Source: Bacillus sp. ISL-18
Lineage (GTDB): Bacteria; Bacillota; Bacilli; Bacillales; Cytobacillaceae
Reading direction: 5' to 3'
Assembly (NCBI RefSeq): GCF_018613415.1
Contig: NZ_JAGGQG010000003.1
Location: forward strand, 124,001 to 188,000
DNA length: 64,000 bases
Below are positions 46,383 through 55,469 of this stretch, one piece after another. Position 1 is the stretch's first letter. Every line of letters begins with the position of its first letter. The position numbers and the translations under genes were made by a program. Below the pieces are notes generated by a model. That model was not told the DNA's origin, made no database searches, and worked only from the letters and a program-made list of their open reading frames with translations.

Positions 46383-47093
46383 TTAATCTTTTTCTCCCGT
46401 TGAACCGGCACCAACTATATTTTGAAATGTCTTCTTCCACACCAAATACCCGTACTCCATAGTGGACAACGTCAGCCCCATCCAGGCAAACAGACACGAA
46501 CCCGGATAAAAATCATATGTACCTTGTTGGACAGGCTCCCCTTCATTCTCCCTCTCAGCCCGGCCAGCAGGAATTTTTTCAACAGCAGGATCTTCTACCA
46601 CTTTCAAAGATTTAGCTGCCACCTTTTCAGGATCCTCAGCAGTCCTCGCTTCTCTTATTTCTGCAAAATCCTCTGCCGAAACAGAAGCATACACAGGATC
46701 CGGAGTCTTTTCAGGAACTTCCGCTTCAAAAGAAATGTCCCTTTCTTCAACTTCCTGTTCTGCCCCCTCATTCTCTGGAAGCAGTACTTCCAAAGGACCG
46801 CCAGACATCGAGTTGATGGCCTCCGTTATAACTTTCGTGATTTCTTCCTTTGACAAAACCTTAATAGAGATCCACCCGCGTGGATCCACTTTAAAACCGT
46901 GTTTCTTGATGGTGTCCTCCGACATATACTTTCCGATCACGTAGCCATTTCCACTTGGGTGTAATTGCGTGGCCAAAGTCTGGCCCTTTTGAACACTTTC
47001 AGGATAAACAAAGCTCACCTTTCCATTACCGTTCATCTTTTCCTTCAATTTAAATGAATGAAAAATAGCCTTTTTTTCCTCAAAAGATAACAC
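46383..47093 (-). CDS. Hypothetical protein with disordered middle
   Basis: 236 residues. A folded N-terminal part (about 1-95; YPESVQKGQTLATQLHPSGNGYVIGKYM, DPRGWISIKVLSKEEITKVITEA) is followed by an acidic, Glu/Pro/Ala-rich region (about 100-190) that is probably disordered, and a short hydrophobic C-terminal part (SCLFAWMGLTLSTMEYGYLVW). I do not recognise a family. It stands alone next to repeat array B. Confidence 0.7.
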   Translation of the reverse strand: MLSFEEKKAIFHSFKLKEKMNGNGKVSFVYPESVQKGQTLATQLHPSGNGYVIGKYMSEDTIKKHGFKVDPRGWISIKVLSKEEITKVITEAINSMSGGPLEVLLPENEGAEQEVEERDISFEAEVPEKTPDPVYASVSAEDFAEIREARTAEDPEKVAAKSLKVVEDPAVEKIPAGRAERENEGEPVQQGTYDFYPGSCLFAWMGLTLSTMEYGYLVWKKTFQNIVGAGSTGEKD

Positions 47094-47326
47094 TCCAATG
47101 ACTCCCTTCCAAAATACCTATATTTTTAACTAAAAAACAGGCAAAACTAATAAAGAAACGGTCATCAACTTCCAAGTAAAATTTACCAATATCAACATTA
47201 TTATACCAAATAAATCACATTGGGACTTAATTTATTGCCTTTTTATAGGGTTTTAAACCTTTTTTTAAATTACGTCAAAACGGTGAATGTTTTTGGATGT
47301 TATAGATTGTTTATGAAAGTTTTTGG

Positions 47327-47355
47327 TTGATTTTTTCCGAAAAAATCAGTATGAT
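47327..47355 (+). promoter_or_regulatory. SigA-type promoter of fruRKA
   Basis: TTGATT (47327-47332), 17-base spacer and TATGAT (47350-47355). Confidence 0.75.
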
Positions 47356-47372
47356 AGAACTACAAGTAAGGT

Positions 47373-47387
47373 ATGAAAGCGTTTTAT
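47373..47387 (+). promoter_or_regulatory. cre site in the fruR leader
   Basis: ATGAAAGCGTTTTAT matches the cre consensus WTGNAANCGNWNNCW except for one base. It lies at about +11 to +25 from the predicted start, where CcpA would act as a roadblock. The rest of the 308-base gap upstream of the gene shows nothing I can name. Confidence 0.65.
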
Positions 47388-47401
47388 AGGAGGCAAATCG
47401 G

Positions 47402-48151
47402 ATGTTAGAGCCTGAACGCCATCAAATTATTCTAGAAATATTAAAGAAAAAGAATTCAGTTAAGCTGCATGAACTAGTTGAGCTTACGAATTCATCGGAA
47501 TCAACGATTCGCAGGGATCTCACCCAACTAGAAGAAGGCAAATTTCTTAAAAGGGTTCATGGTGGTGCAGCCAGACTTCAGGGAAAGCTGCAAGAACCCA
47601 GCATGACCGAGAAATCATCCAAAAACCTTCAAGCTAAGCGGGAAATCGCTCAATATGCTGGAGGCTTAGTTGAAGAAGGTGATTGTATCTATTTAGATGC
47701 AGGATCGACTATTTTCGAAATGATTCCTTTCCTTCCCAGTCAGATAGTCGTTGTAACAAATGGACTTATGCATGCAAACGAGCTTCTCGACAGAAATATA
47801 AAGACCTATTTACTAGGGGGTCACATCAAGTCTACCACCAAAGCTATGGTTGGCCGCGGTGCACTTGAGAGCCTCGAACAGTATCGTTTTGATAAATGCT
47901 TTATGGGTGTAAATGGTATACACCCACAATTAGGGTATACAACTCCTGACCAAGAAGAGGCCATGATTAAACAACAAGCTATTAACCTCTCTCGTGAGGC
48001 CTATATTTTAGCAGATGAGTCCAAATTCTCTGAGATTGCTTTTGCAAAAATAACCGACCTTCACGAAGCAACAATTCTTACAAATGAGTTGGACCTCGAT
48101 ACGAAGGAACAGTATTCCAGTAAGACAAAAATAAAGGTGGTTACTTCATGA
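47402..48151 (+). CDS. fruR: DeoR-family fructose operon repressor
   Basis: 249 residues. The DeoR helix-turn-helix is in ILKKKNSVKLHELVELTNSSESTIRRDLTQLEEGKFLKRVHGGA. The sugar-phosphate sensor domain carries the DeoR signature (YLDAGSTIFEMIPFL, VVTNGLMHANELL, CFMGVNGIHPQLGYTTPDQEE). It overlaps fruK by four bases (ATGA). The family represses fru genes until fructose 1-phosphate binds. Confidence 0.94.
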   Translation: MLEPERHQIILEILKKKNSVKLHELVELTNSSESTIRRDLTQLEEGKFLKRVHGGAARLQGKLQEPSMTEKSSKNLQAKREIAQYAGGLVEEGDCIYLDAGSTIFEMIPFLPSQIVVVTNGLMHANELLDRNIKTYLLGGHIKSTTKAMVGRGALESLEQYRFDKCFMGVNGIHPQLGYTTPDQEEAMIKQQAINLSREAYILADESKFSEIAFAKITDLHEATILTNELDLDTKEQYSSKTKIKVVTS

Positions 48152-49065
48152 TTTATACAATAACGCTAAATCCATCACTTGATTATATCGTAGAGTTAGA
48201 ACAAGTCACTTTAGGCGGATTAAACAGAACGAAAAAGGAAACTAAATTGCCTGGCGGGAAAGGGATTAACGTCTCACAAGTCTTAAAAAGATTAGACATG
48301 ACGAACAAAGCCCTAGGTTTTATCGGCGGTTTTACAGGTGATTATATTGAAAACTATCTAAAGTCACTTGAAATTAACACGGATTTTGTCAGGGTTGATG
48401 GCGATACCAGAATCAATGTAAAAGTAAAGTCTGACTCAGAAACAGAAATCAATGCATCCGGTCCCAACCTTACGAAAGAAAACTTCGAAGCATTGAAGAA
48501 AAAAATTCATGCGTTAACGAGCGAAGATACTCTTGTTTTGGCAGGAAGCATTCCTTCCAAAATGCCAACGAACACATATGAACAGCTCGCTGAGATTTGT
48601 AAAGAAAAAGGGATTAAATTTGTGGTTGATGCAGAAGGAGACTTGTTAAAAAAGGTGATTCCATTGCAGCCTTTCTTAATCAAGCCTAACCATCATGAAC
48701 TTGGTGATTTATTTGACACCACCCTTTCCACTTGTGAAGAAGTCATTCCATACGGAAGAGAACTGATTAAACAAGGTGCACAAAATGTGATTGTCTCACT
48801 TGCAGGTGAAGGTGCCGTCCTTATTAACAAAGACAAAGCCATCATCGCCACAGTTCCAAAGGGAGAAGTCAAAAGCTCCGTTGGCGCTGGGGATTCAATG
48901 GTAGCTGGTTTTCTAGCAACCTATGAAAAAACAAAATCGATTGAAGAAGCCTTCCGCTTTAGTGTTGCGTCAGGAAGTGCTACAGCTTTTTCGATTGGTC
49001 TATGTACCCCTGAAAAGATTGAAAGTTTACTTCCGCAAGTAAAGCTCGAAACGAAATTATTCTAA
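48148..49065 (+). CDS. fruK: 1-phosphofructokinase
   Basis: 305 residues. It has the PfkB signatures: TLNPSLDYIVELEQVTLGGLNRTKKETKLPGGKGINVSQVLKRL and the catalytic C-terminal block VKSSVGAGDSMVAGFLATYE with the base Asp in GAGDS. It converts fructose 1-phosphate to fructose 1,6-bisphosphate. It is the middle gene of fruRKA. Confidence 0.95.
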   Translation: MIYTITLNPSLDYIVELEQVTLGGLNRTKKETKLPGGKGINVSQVLKRLDMTNKALGFIGGFTGDYIENYLKSLEINTDFVRVDGDTRINVKVKSDSETEINASGPNLTKENFEALKKKIHALTSEDTLVLAGSIPSKMPTNTYEQLAEICKEKGIKFVVDAEGDLLKKVIPLQPFLIKPNHHELGDLFDTTLSTCEEVIPYGRELIKQGAQNVIVSLAGEGAVLINKDKAIIATVPKGEVKSSVGAGDSMVAGFLATYEKTKSIEEAFRFSVASGSATAFSIGLCTPEKIESLLPQVKLETKLF

Positions 49066-49077
49066 AGGAGACTGTGT

Positions 49078-50952
49078 ATGAAAATTACAGAGCTTTTAAC
49101 CAAAAATACGATTAACTTAAACATAAAAGGCACACAAAAATTAGATGCAGTTGAAGAGTTAGTTTCAGTCTTAGATCGTGCCGGCAAATTAACTGACAAG
49201 GCGGAATATAAAAAAGCTATTTTAGCAAGAGAAGCACAAAGTACAACCGGTATCGGTGATGGAATTGCCATTCCACATGCCAAAACAAAGGCAGTTAAAC
49301 AAGCAGCAATTGCGTTTGGCCGATCAAAAGAAGGTGTAAACTATGAATCTCTTGATGGCCAGCCTGCCCACCTTTTCTTTATGATCGCAGCAACAGAAGG
49401 TGCAAACAATACTCACTTAGAAGCACTTGCACGTCTTTCAACTATCTTAATGAACCCAGAGGCTCGTCAACAGCTGTTAGAAGTAAAGTCCGAAGATGAA
49501 GTGTTAGCAATCATCAACAAATATGATCAAGAAGACAAAGAAGAAACACAGTCAATGGCTGGGAAAAATCAATTTATAGTTGCCGTTACCGCATGCCCAA
49601 CAGGAATTGCCCATACGTATATGGCAGCTGATTCCTTAAAGGCAAAAGCGAAGGAAATGGGTGTCGACATCAAAGTTGAAACCAATGGATCTGGTGGGGC
49701 GAAAAACGTGCTGACAGCGGAAGAGATTGAAAACGCTGTGGCAGTTATTGTGGCGGCTGATAAAACAGTAGAAATGGCCCGCTTCAACGGCAAGCACGTG
49801 ATTGAAACAGCGGTAGCGAATGGAATTCGCAAGCCAAAGGAATTAATTGACCGTGCGTTAAAGCAGGATGCCCCAATTTACCAAGGAAATGGCTCTACTG
49901 CTAGTAATGATAGCGGAAAGCAAGGCAGAGGCGTTGGAGCAACAATTTACAAGCACCTAATGAACGGTGTATCCAACATGCTTCCATTCGTTGTCGGCGG
50001 AGGTATCTTAATCGCCATCTGTTTCATGTTTGGCTTTAATGCATTCAAACCGGATGATCCAACTTATAATCCGATTGCTGAAGCCCTAATGACAATCGGC
50101 GGCGGTAATGCATTTGCTCTAATGGTTCCTGTTCTTGCTGGTTTCATCGCGATGAGTATTGCAGACCGTCCTGGATTCGCTGCAGGTATGGTTGGCGGTA
50201 TGCTGGCAAATGCCGGCGGCGCTGGTTTCCTTGGCGGACTGATCGCAGGTTTCCTTGCTGGTTATTTAGTGGTAGGTTTAAAGAAAGTATTAACTTTTAT
50301 GCCAGCATCACTTGAGGGGATTAAAACGATTCTCTTATACCCTCTATTAGGGATTGCCTTAACTGGATTTATTATGCTATTTGTTGTTAATAAGCCTGTC
50401 GGTGCTCTTAATCAAGCCATTTCTCATTGGTTATCCAATCTTGGAACTGGAAATGCCGTTTTACTTGGAATTATCCTTGGTGCAATGATGTCGTTTGATA
50501 TGGGCGGACCAATCAACAAGGCAGCATATGTATTTGGTACTGGATTATTAGCTAATGGTGTGTATGAGCCAATGGCAGCCATTATGGCGGCAGGTATGGT
50601 TCCTCCACTAGGTATCGCCATTGCAACAACTGTATTTAAAAAGAAATTCAGCCAGCAGGATCGTGAAGCTGGTAAAGTGAACTACATTATGGGATTATCT
50701 TTTATTACCGAAGGTGCAATTCCGTTTGCCGCAGCAGATCCGCTTCGTGTCATTCCTTCTGTTATGGCAGGTTCAGCGGTAGCCGGTGCATTATCCATGA
50801 TGTTCCATATTGGCCTTCGTGCCCCTCACGGCGGAGTATTCGTCATGCCGCTTGTTAGCGGTAACTGGTTGCTTTACTTGTTATCAGTTGTGATTGGTGC
50901 AGTTGTTTCCGCAGTCCTTCTTGGATTTTTGAAAAAGCCTGTAACAGAATAA
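49078..50952 (+). CDS. fruA: PTS fructose-specific EIIABC
   Basis: 624 residues. IIA (about 1-145) has the phospho-His in GIAIPHAKT. IIB (about 160-255) has the phospho-Cys in TACPTGIAHTYMAADSLK. IIC (from about 290) has eight or more membrane segments including the GITEGAIPFAAADP-type motif (SFITEGAIPFAAADPLRVIPS). It imports fructose as fructose 1-phosphate, which feeds FruK. It ends at a strong terminator. Confidence 0.96.
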   Translation: MKITELLTKNTINLNIKGTQKLDAVEELVSVLDRAGKLTDKAEYKKAILAREAQSTTGIGDGIAIPHAKTKAVKQAAIAFGRSKEGVNYESLDGQPAHLFFMIAATEGANNTHLEALARLSTILMNPEARQQLLEVKSEDEVLAIINKYDQEDKEETQSMAGKNQFIVAVTACPTGIAHTYMAADSLKAKAKEMGVDIKVETNGSGGAKNVLTAEEIENAVAVIVAADKTVEMARFNGKHVIETAVANGIRKPKELIDRALKQDAPIYQGNGSTASNDSGKQGRGVGATIYKHLMNGVSNMLPFVVGGGILIAICFMFGFNAFKPDDPTYNPIAEALMTIGGGNAFALMVPVLAGFIAMSIADRPGFAAGMVGGMLANAGGAGFLGGLIAGFLAGYLVVGLKKVLTFMPASLEGIKTILLYPLLGIALTGFIMLFVVNKPVGALNQAISHWLSNLGTGNAVLLGIILGAMMSFDMGGPINKAAYVFGTGLLANGVYEPMAAIMAAGMVPPLGIAIATTVFKKKFSQQDREAGKVNYIMGLSFITEGAIPFAAADPLRVIPSVMAGSAVAGALSMMFHIGLRAPHGGVFVMPLVSGNWLLYLLSVVIGAVVSAVLLGFLKKPVTE

Positions 50953-50959
50953 ATTATTC

Positions 50960-50996
50960 AAAGCACGATTTCCATTCGGGGGATCGTGCTTTTTTC
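50960..50996 (+). terminator. Terminator of fruRKA
   Basis: AAGCACGAT and ATCGTGCTT form a 9-bp stem followed by TTTTTT. Confidence 0.9.
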
Positions 50997-51035
50997 ATAA
51001 CTATCATCAAATTATTGAACTTTTTTCAAACACAA

Positions 51036-51065
51036 TTGACCTTTTACTTTTAACCGCTTTATAAT
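51036..51065 (+). promoter_or_regulatory. SigA-type promoter of the ABC-2/TetR operon
   Basis: TTGACC (51036-51041), 18-base spacer and TATAAT (51060-51065). Confidence 0.75.
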
Positions 51066-51068
51066 AAA

Positions 51069-51086
51069 AGTGAGTAATCACTCATT
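51069..51086. promoter_or_regulatory. TetR-type operator
   Basis: AGTGAGTAATCACTCATT contains the near-perfect dyad TGAGT-AAT-CACTCA-like palindrome and starts four bases after the -10, overlapping the transcription start. The TetR-family gene at the end of this operon is the likely ligand. Confidence 0.6.
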
Positions 51087-51109
51087 TTATTCCCGAAGGG
51101 GGTTTCTCT

Positions 51110-51832
51110 ATGTCAGCATCGATTCTTTTGAAGGATGTCAGTAAAAGTTTTGGAAAAAAAGAAGTTTTGCACCATGTTAACTTATCGGTTGAACCCGGAC
51201 AAATCTACGGTCTAATTGGACCCTCTGGCTCAGGCAAAACCACCTTAGTAAAAATAATTGTCGGTATGGACCGTCCCTCCAAAGGTGATGTACAGGTTCT
51301 AAATACAACGGTTCCTAACTTACACCTGCTGCAAAAAATTGGTTATATGGCCCAAGCCGATGCGCTCTACACCGATTTAACAGGTGAGGAAAATTTGGCC
51401 TTCTTCGCTTCTCTTTTTAAACTTAAAAAAGAAGTACAAAAAGAACGCATTGCCTATGCGGCCAATTTAGTCAATCTCACAGCCCATTTAAAAAAGAAGG
51501 TTCAAGACTACTCCGGCGGCATGAAACGCAGGTTATCATTAGCTGTTGCCCTCATTCAAGACCCGCAAGTTCTTGTATTAGATGAACCAACAGTCGGAAT
51601 CGATCCCGAACTGCGCCTATCAATTTGGTCTGAAATCAACCGTTTAAAGCAAGAGGGCAAAACGATCCTAGTCACCACCCATGTAATGGACGAAGCAGAA
51701 AAATGTGATTATCTTGCCATGGTTCGAGATGGTGAAATCCTAACAAGCGGTTCACCTCAAGAATTAAAGAAACAGTACGGGATCACGACATTAGAAGAGG
51801 TATTTTTAAAGGCTGGCGGTGTTAAAAAATGA
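51110..51832 (+). CDS. ABC-2 type exporter ATP-binding protein
   Basis: 240 residues. Walker [13 protein letters not shown], signature DYSGGMKRRLSLAVALI, Walker B VLVLDEPTVGID and H-loop VTTHVMDEAEKCD are intact, with a DrrA/NatA-like layout. It overlaps the permease gene by four bases. It powers export of an unknown substrate, probably a drug or lipid. Confidence 0.94.
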   Translation: MSASILLKDVSKSFGKKEVLHHVNLSVEPGQIYGLIGPSGSGKTTLVKIIVGMDRPSKGDVQVLNTTVPNLHLLQKIGYMAQADALYTDLTGEENLAFFASLFKLKKEVQKERIAYAANLVNLTAHLKKKVQDYSGGMKRRLSLAVALIQDPQVLVLDEPTVGIDPELRLSIWSEINRLKQEGKTILVTTHVMDEAEKCDYLAMVRDGEILTSGSPQELKKQYGITTLEEVFLKAGGVKK

Positions 51833-52935
51833 GGATTCTTGCTCTAGTTAAACGAATTATCCATCAAATGCTCCGCGATAAACGTGCACTTGCAATGATG
51901 ATGGTTGCTCCATTATTAATTCTTACTCTGCTCCATTACCTGCTGGGAGGTAATACAGTTGATCCGAGAATGGGTGTGATCGGAGCGGATGCTTCCCTTG
52001 TTAACCAATTAAAAAGAAAAGAAATCACTGTTAAACAATATACCGACCGTTCTAACTGGAACAAAGTCATGGAACAAGATAATTTAGATGCGATTCTTCA
52101 AGTCAATGAAAATGATATAAAACTTACACTTCAAAATGATCAGCCTTCCGCTACTAAGGCCCTGCTAATCAAGGTTCAACAAGCGATTGCGGCGGAAAAT
52201 GCCAAAAAGCAATCTGTAAAAATGACCCAATTCATGCAAGAGATTCAGAATAAGCTGCAAGGGGTGCCATTAAAACTCGAGCAGTCTGCGACTCCAAAAA
52301 TTGAAACCACTTATATATACGGTAATAAGGATACAACCTTTTTTGATCAGTTAAGCCCTATCTTAGTTGGTTTCTTTGTCTTCTTCTTTGTATTTCTGAT
52401 TTCAGGTATCGCCTTGCTTCGGGAACGGACAACTGGAACGTTGGACCGTTTATTAGCTACACCGATTCAACGAAGAGACATTGTACTTGGTTACTTGTCA
52501 GGATACGGTTTATTTGCGATCATTCAAACCCTGATTGTCGTCGTTTATGCAGTCAAAGTATTAGACATTATGCTTGTGGGCTCATTTTGGAATGTGGTCA
52601 TTATTAATCTGTGCCTTGCACTTGTTGCATTGTCGCTAGGGATCCTTTTATCGGCTTTTGCCAATTCCGAATTCCAAATGATGCAGTTTATTCCAATCGC
52701 AATTGTTCCTCAGGTCTTTTTCGCGGGAATTTTTCCGTTTGAAGGTATGGCAGACTGGATGCAAGTGATCGCAAAAATTATGCCCCTGTATTACGGCGGA
52801 GATGCATTGGTTTCTGTTATGTATAAAGGGCTCGGCCTTAATGATATTATTAACGATCTACTTGTCTTATTAGGATTTGCCCTTGTTTTTATCCTCCTAA
52901 ATATAGTAGTTTTGAAAAAGTATCGAAAAATTTAA
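51829..52935 (+). CDS. ABC-2 type exporter permease
   Basis: 368 residues. One N-terminal membrane segment (MMVAPLLILTLLHYLL), a large extracytoplasmic domain (about 50-180) and a C-terminal bundle of five helices with LRERTTGTLDRLLATPIQRRDIVLGY, the ABC2 signature. It forms the exporter with the preceding ATPase. Downstream it is followed by a TetR regulator. Confidence 0.93.
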   Translation: MRILALVKRIIHQMLRDKRALAMMMVAPLLILTLLHYLLGGNTVDPRMGVIGADASLVNQLKRKEITVKQYTDRSNWNKVMEQDNLDAILQVNENDIKLTLQNDQPSATKALLIKVQQAIAAENAKKQSVKMTQFMQEIQNKLQGVPLKLEQSATPKIETTYIYGNKDTTFFDQLSPILVGFFVFFFVFLISGIALLRERTTGTLDRLLATPIQRRDIVLGYLSGYGLFAIIQTLIVVVYAVKVLDIMLVGSFWNVVIINLCLALVALSLGILLSAFANSEFQMMQFIPIAIVPQVFFAGIFPFEGMADWMQVIAKIMPLYYGGDALVSVMYKGLGLNDIINDLLVLLGFALVFILLNIVVLKKYRKI

Positions 52936-52946
52936 AGGAGTAAACT

Positions 52947-53597
52947 ATGTTCGAAGAAGAAGAATTGTTAATACAGCAGTTGTTTGATGAGGAAAAATTA
53001 ACCGAAAAGCAAAGGAAAATACTCCTTTCGGCGATTGAATCATTTTCCGAAAAAGGGTATGCTTCCACGTCCACAAGTGAAATTGCTAAAAAAGCTGGGG
53101 TAGCGGAAGGAACGATTTTCCGTCATTATAAAACTAAAAAGGACCTATTAATGGCAATCGTTGTTCCCATCATGGCAAAGGTGGTTGGCCCCTATATTGT
53201 AAATGACTTTGATAAGGTCTTAAATCAGCAATACGACCGCGTCGAGGATTTTCTCAAGGCGACGATTGAAAACCGCAGAGATGTCTTAAAAAAACTTCTC
53301 CCTGTAGTTAAAATCATGCTTCAAGAGATCCCCTTTCACCCAGAGCTGCGAGAACAATTTATTGAATTGATTGTGAAAAATTTGTTTGGCCGTGTTTCAA
53401 ATATCATTGAAGGCTATCAGCAAAAGGGGCAAATTATTGAGATGCCTGCCGTAAGTGTAGCTCGTCTCGTGATTACTAGTGTTATGGGTTACTTATTTTC
53501 ACGGTATATCCTGTTCCCAGATGCTCCGTGGGATGATGAACTGGAAACCGAACGCACGGTCCAATTTATCATGCACGGGTTAGGAAAAAAAGATTAA
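52947..53597 (+). CDS. TetR/AcrR-family regulator of the exporter operon
   Basis: 216 residues. The N-terminal helix-turn-helix is in ILLSAIESFSEKGYASTSTSEIAKKAGVAEGTIFRHYKTKKDLLMAI. The C-terminal ligand domain is helical. It is the third gene of the operon and is expected to repress it through the dyad at 51069-51086. Confidence 0.93.
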   Translation: MFEEEELLIQQLFDEEKLTEKQRKILLSAIESFSEKGYASTSTSEIAKKAGVAEGTIFRHYKTKKDLLMAIVVPIMAKVVGPYIVNDFDKVLNQQYDRVEDFLKATIENRRDVLKKLLPVVKIMLQEIPFHPELREQFIELIVKNLFGRVSNIIEGYQQKGQIIEMPAVSVARLVITSVMGYLFSRYILFPDAPWDDELETERTVQFIMHGLGKKD

Positions 53598-53656
53598 ATC
53601 ATTAAATGCCTTTATCACCTTCATTGATATTGGTGAATCGAAAGGGAGCAAAACGG

Positions 53657-54136
53657 ATGATTTATAAAATTATTGAACGAGAACATTTTCAAGTGGTTGG
53701 AATTAAGCGAGAGTTTTCCTGTGTGAACGGAGAAAATTTCAGAGAAATTCCAAAAATGTGGGATGACGTTCATGCCGATGGCACAAATGATTTGTTAGTT
53801 GAGCTCAATAATGGTGAAATCAAAGGTGTTGTGGGTGTCTGTGTAGACAAACGTTCCCAGCAGCCCGGATTAATGGATTACTGGATTGCTGCTGAATATG
53901 AAGGTCCTCAGCCAGAGGGTCTAGAGATTCTAGATATTCCTGCAGCCAAGTGGGGAGTATTTGAAGTACACGGGGCAATGCCAAATTCCATGCAGAATGC
54001 CTGGAAACAGATCTCTTCTGAATGGTTCCCATCAAGTCATTTCGAGCATGCAGCGGGTCCTGAGTTAGAAGTCTATTCTCCAGGTGACCCTTGGAGCCCA
54101 GATTATTACTCTGAGATATGGATACCGCTAAAATAA
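53657..54136 (+). CDS. GyrI-like / AraC effector-binding domain protein
   Basis: 159 residues from ATG 53657, after AAAGGGA. The SOUL/GyrI-like fold of the effector-binding domain is marked by YKIIEREHFQVVGIKREFSC, IPKMWDDV, GVVGVCVDK, LDIPAAKWGVFEVHGAMPNSMQNAWKQI and DYYSEIWIPLK. There is no DNA-binding domain. Stand-alone members bind small ligands or inhibit gyrase; which applies is unknown. It follows the TetR gene by 60 bases and ends at a perfect terminator. Confidence 0.88.
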   Translation: MIYKIIEREHFQVVGIKREFSCVNGENFREIPKMWDDVHADGTNDLLVELNNGEIKGVVGVCVDKRSQQPGLMDYWIAAEYEGPQPEGLEILDIPAAKWGVFEVHGAMPNSMQNAWKQISSEWFPSSHFEHAAGPELEVYSPGDPWSPDYYSEIWIPLK

Positions 54137-54143
54137 TAGGAAT

Positions 54144-54178
54144 GAAGAAAGCGGTGCCGCCTGCGCACCGCTTTCTTC
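54144..54178. terminator. Bidirectional terminator
   Basis: GAAGAAAGCGGTGC (54144-54157) and GCACCGCTTTCTTC (54165-54178) form a perfect 14-bp stem between convergent genes. Confidence 0.92.
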
Positions 54179-54200
54179 TGCTAAAAATCAAACGTTAACC

Positions 54201-55184
54201 TTACGATGAACAACCGCTGCCGCAGCTCGAACAGCTTGAACCAGAGCAATTAGAGCCTGAGCAGCCTGAGTGATGGCCGCCCTCCATCTCCTGAATGATG
54301 ATGATCTGTTGAGGCCGTGCCGCAAAAAACAGCGGTTGTACATCCACTTGTGTAGTTTCCAGGGTTCGCAAAAGCATAAAGCTTAACATGGTTCCAATAC
54401 TCATCAAAATAATAGAAAGAAAAAAAGATCATTACAAGGGACAGAGAGGTCATTTCACCATATGTTTGAAGTCTGGTAAACTTACCTTTTTTATGAATCT
54501 GATACATCGCTTCCGCTTCACTTAATTGTTTTTTCATCTGTGAAATCAAGTACTCAATTAATTCCTTGTTATCCTGATTCACTCTAAAATACTTTTCCTT
54601 TAACGTTTCGCTAGGACTCTCTCTAAATTCTTTTAAGAGCTGAATCTCAATAGGATGAGTGAAAAAACTCCCCCATGTTTTCCAGCTATACTTGGTTATT
54701 TTAAACAACTGTGAAAAAGTCCAATCATAAAATGCTCGTTCGTGTGGTGCTGGCTTGGGATTGGTGTTTGGTGTATGATGAAGCATCTGTCCGAGGAACC
54801 GATCGGAAAAGGTTTGATACTTTTGAGTAAAAAGGATCATCGTATGCCAGACTTCATCAACCTCTTGGCTGAACATGGGAGTTGTCTTTAAAATATTTGA
54901 TAGCAAGAAGTAGCGCTTTACTCAAACAACCGCCATTCAAATTCATCCTCAGATAGTTTAGGATTTTCCTGAAGGAAGCGCTGCCTCACTTGTTGGATAT
55001 AGTCATCCGGGAGGGCGGCGTTTAGTTTATCAACCAGAGGTTCGAAAAGGGCATGATCCAGGATGCCTAGCCGTGGCGGAATATTTTCCTTTGATAAAGT
55101 TGGCTTACTACTCTTTACGATTTTAGAAACACCTGCTGTAAGCCCAATTAATATAAGGCCTGTAATGACGATTCCACCAATCAC
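54201..55184 (-). pseudogene. Glycine-rich-domain-like protein gene broken by two frameshifts
   Basis: Three frames join into one product of about 328 codons. Frame 1 (55184-54918): membrane helix, then KIVKSSKPTLSKENIPPRLG and PKLSEDEFEWRLFE with a stop. A lost T near 54915 would restore LKRYFLLSNILKTTP and run on into frame 2 (to about 54330): PMFSQEVDEVWHTMILFTQKYQTF and HERAFYDWTFSQLFK, the GRDP-like helical signature. A shift near 54310-54350 restores the tail GCSGSNCSGSSCSSCGSGCSS ending at 54201. The Gly/Cys/Ser tail is characteristic of this Bacillus membrane-protein family, of unknown function. Confidence 0.8.
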
Positions 55185-55420
55185 TTAATCAGCCTCCCTT
55201 GTTGGTAAAAGTAGATTGACATGTTGATCAATTGTTCTAAAGGTGTATCCTACTTTGCTAGATTCGTATTAAGCACCCATATTTCTGTATTTCTATTCGT
55301 CTAGCGAAAAACGCATCCAACTTATTCCATAATATACAATTAATTTCTTTAAATCAATTAGACTTGTACATGTGTATATATTTGTTACATCATCAAATGA
55401 TACAAGTCTACTTTCTGTAA

Positions 55421-55462
55421 AATAAAAAGCACAAGCAAGATAAAGCTTATCTGCTTGTGCTT
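55421..55462 (-). terminator. Terminator of the aldo/keto reductase gene
   Basis: AAGCACAAGC and GCTTGTGCTT with inner AGATAA/TTATCT arms form a long stem followed by TTTTTATT on the minus strand. The other part of the 285-base gap 55185-55469 shows nothing I can name. Confidence 0.85.
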
Positions 55463-55469
55463 CCGTTTA

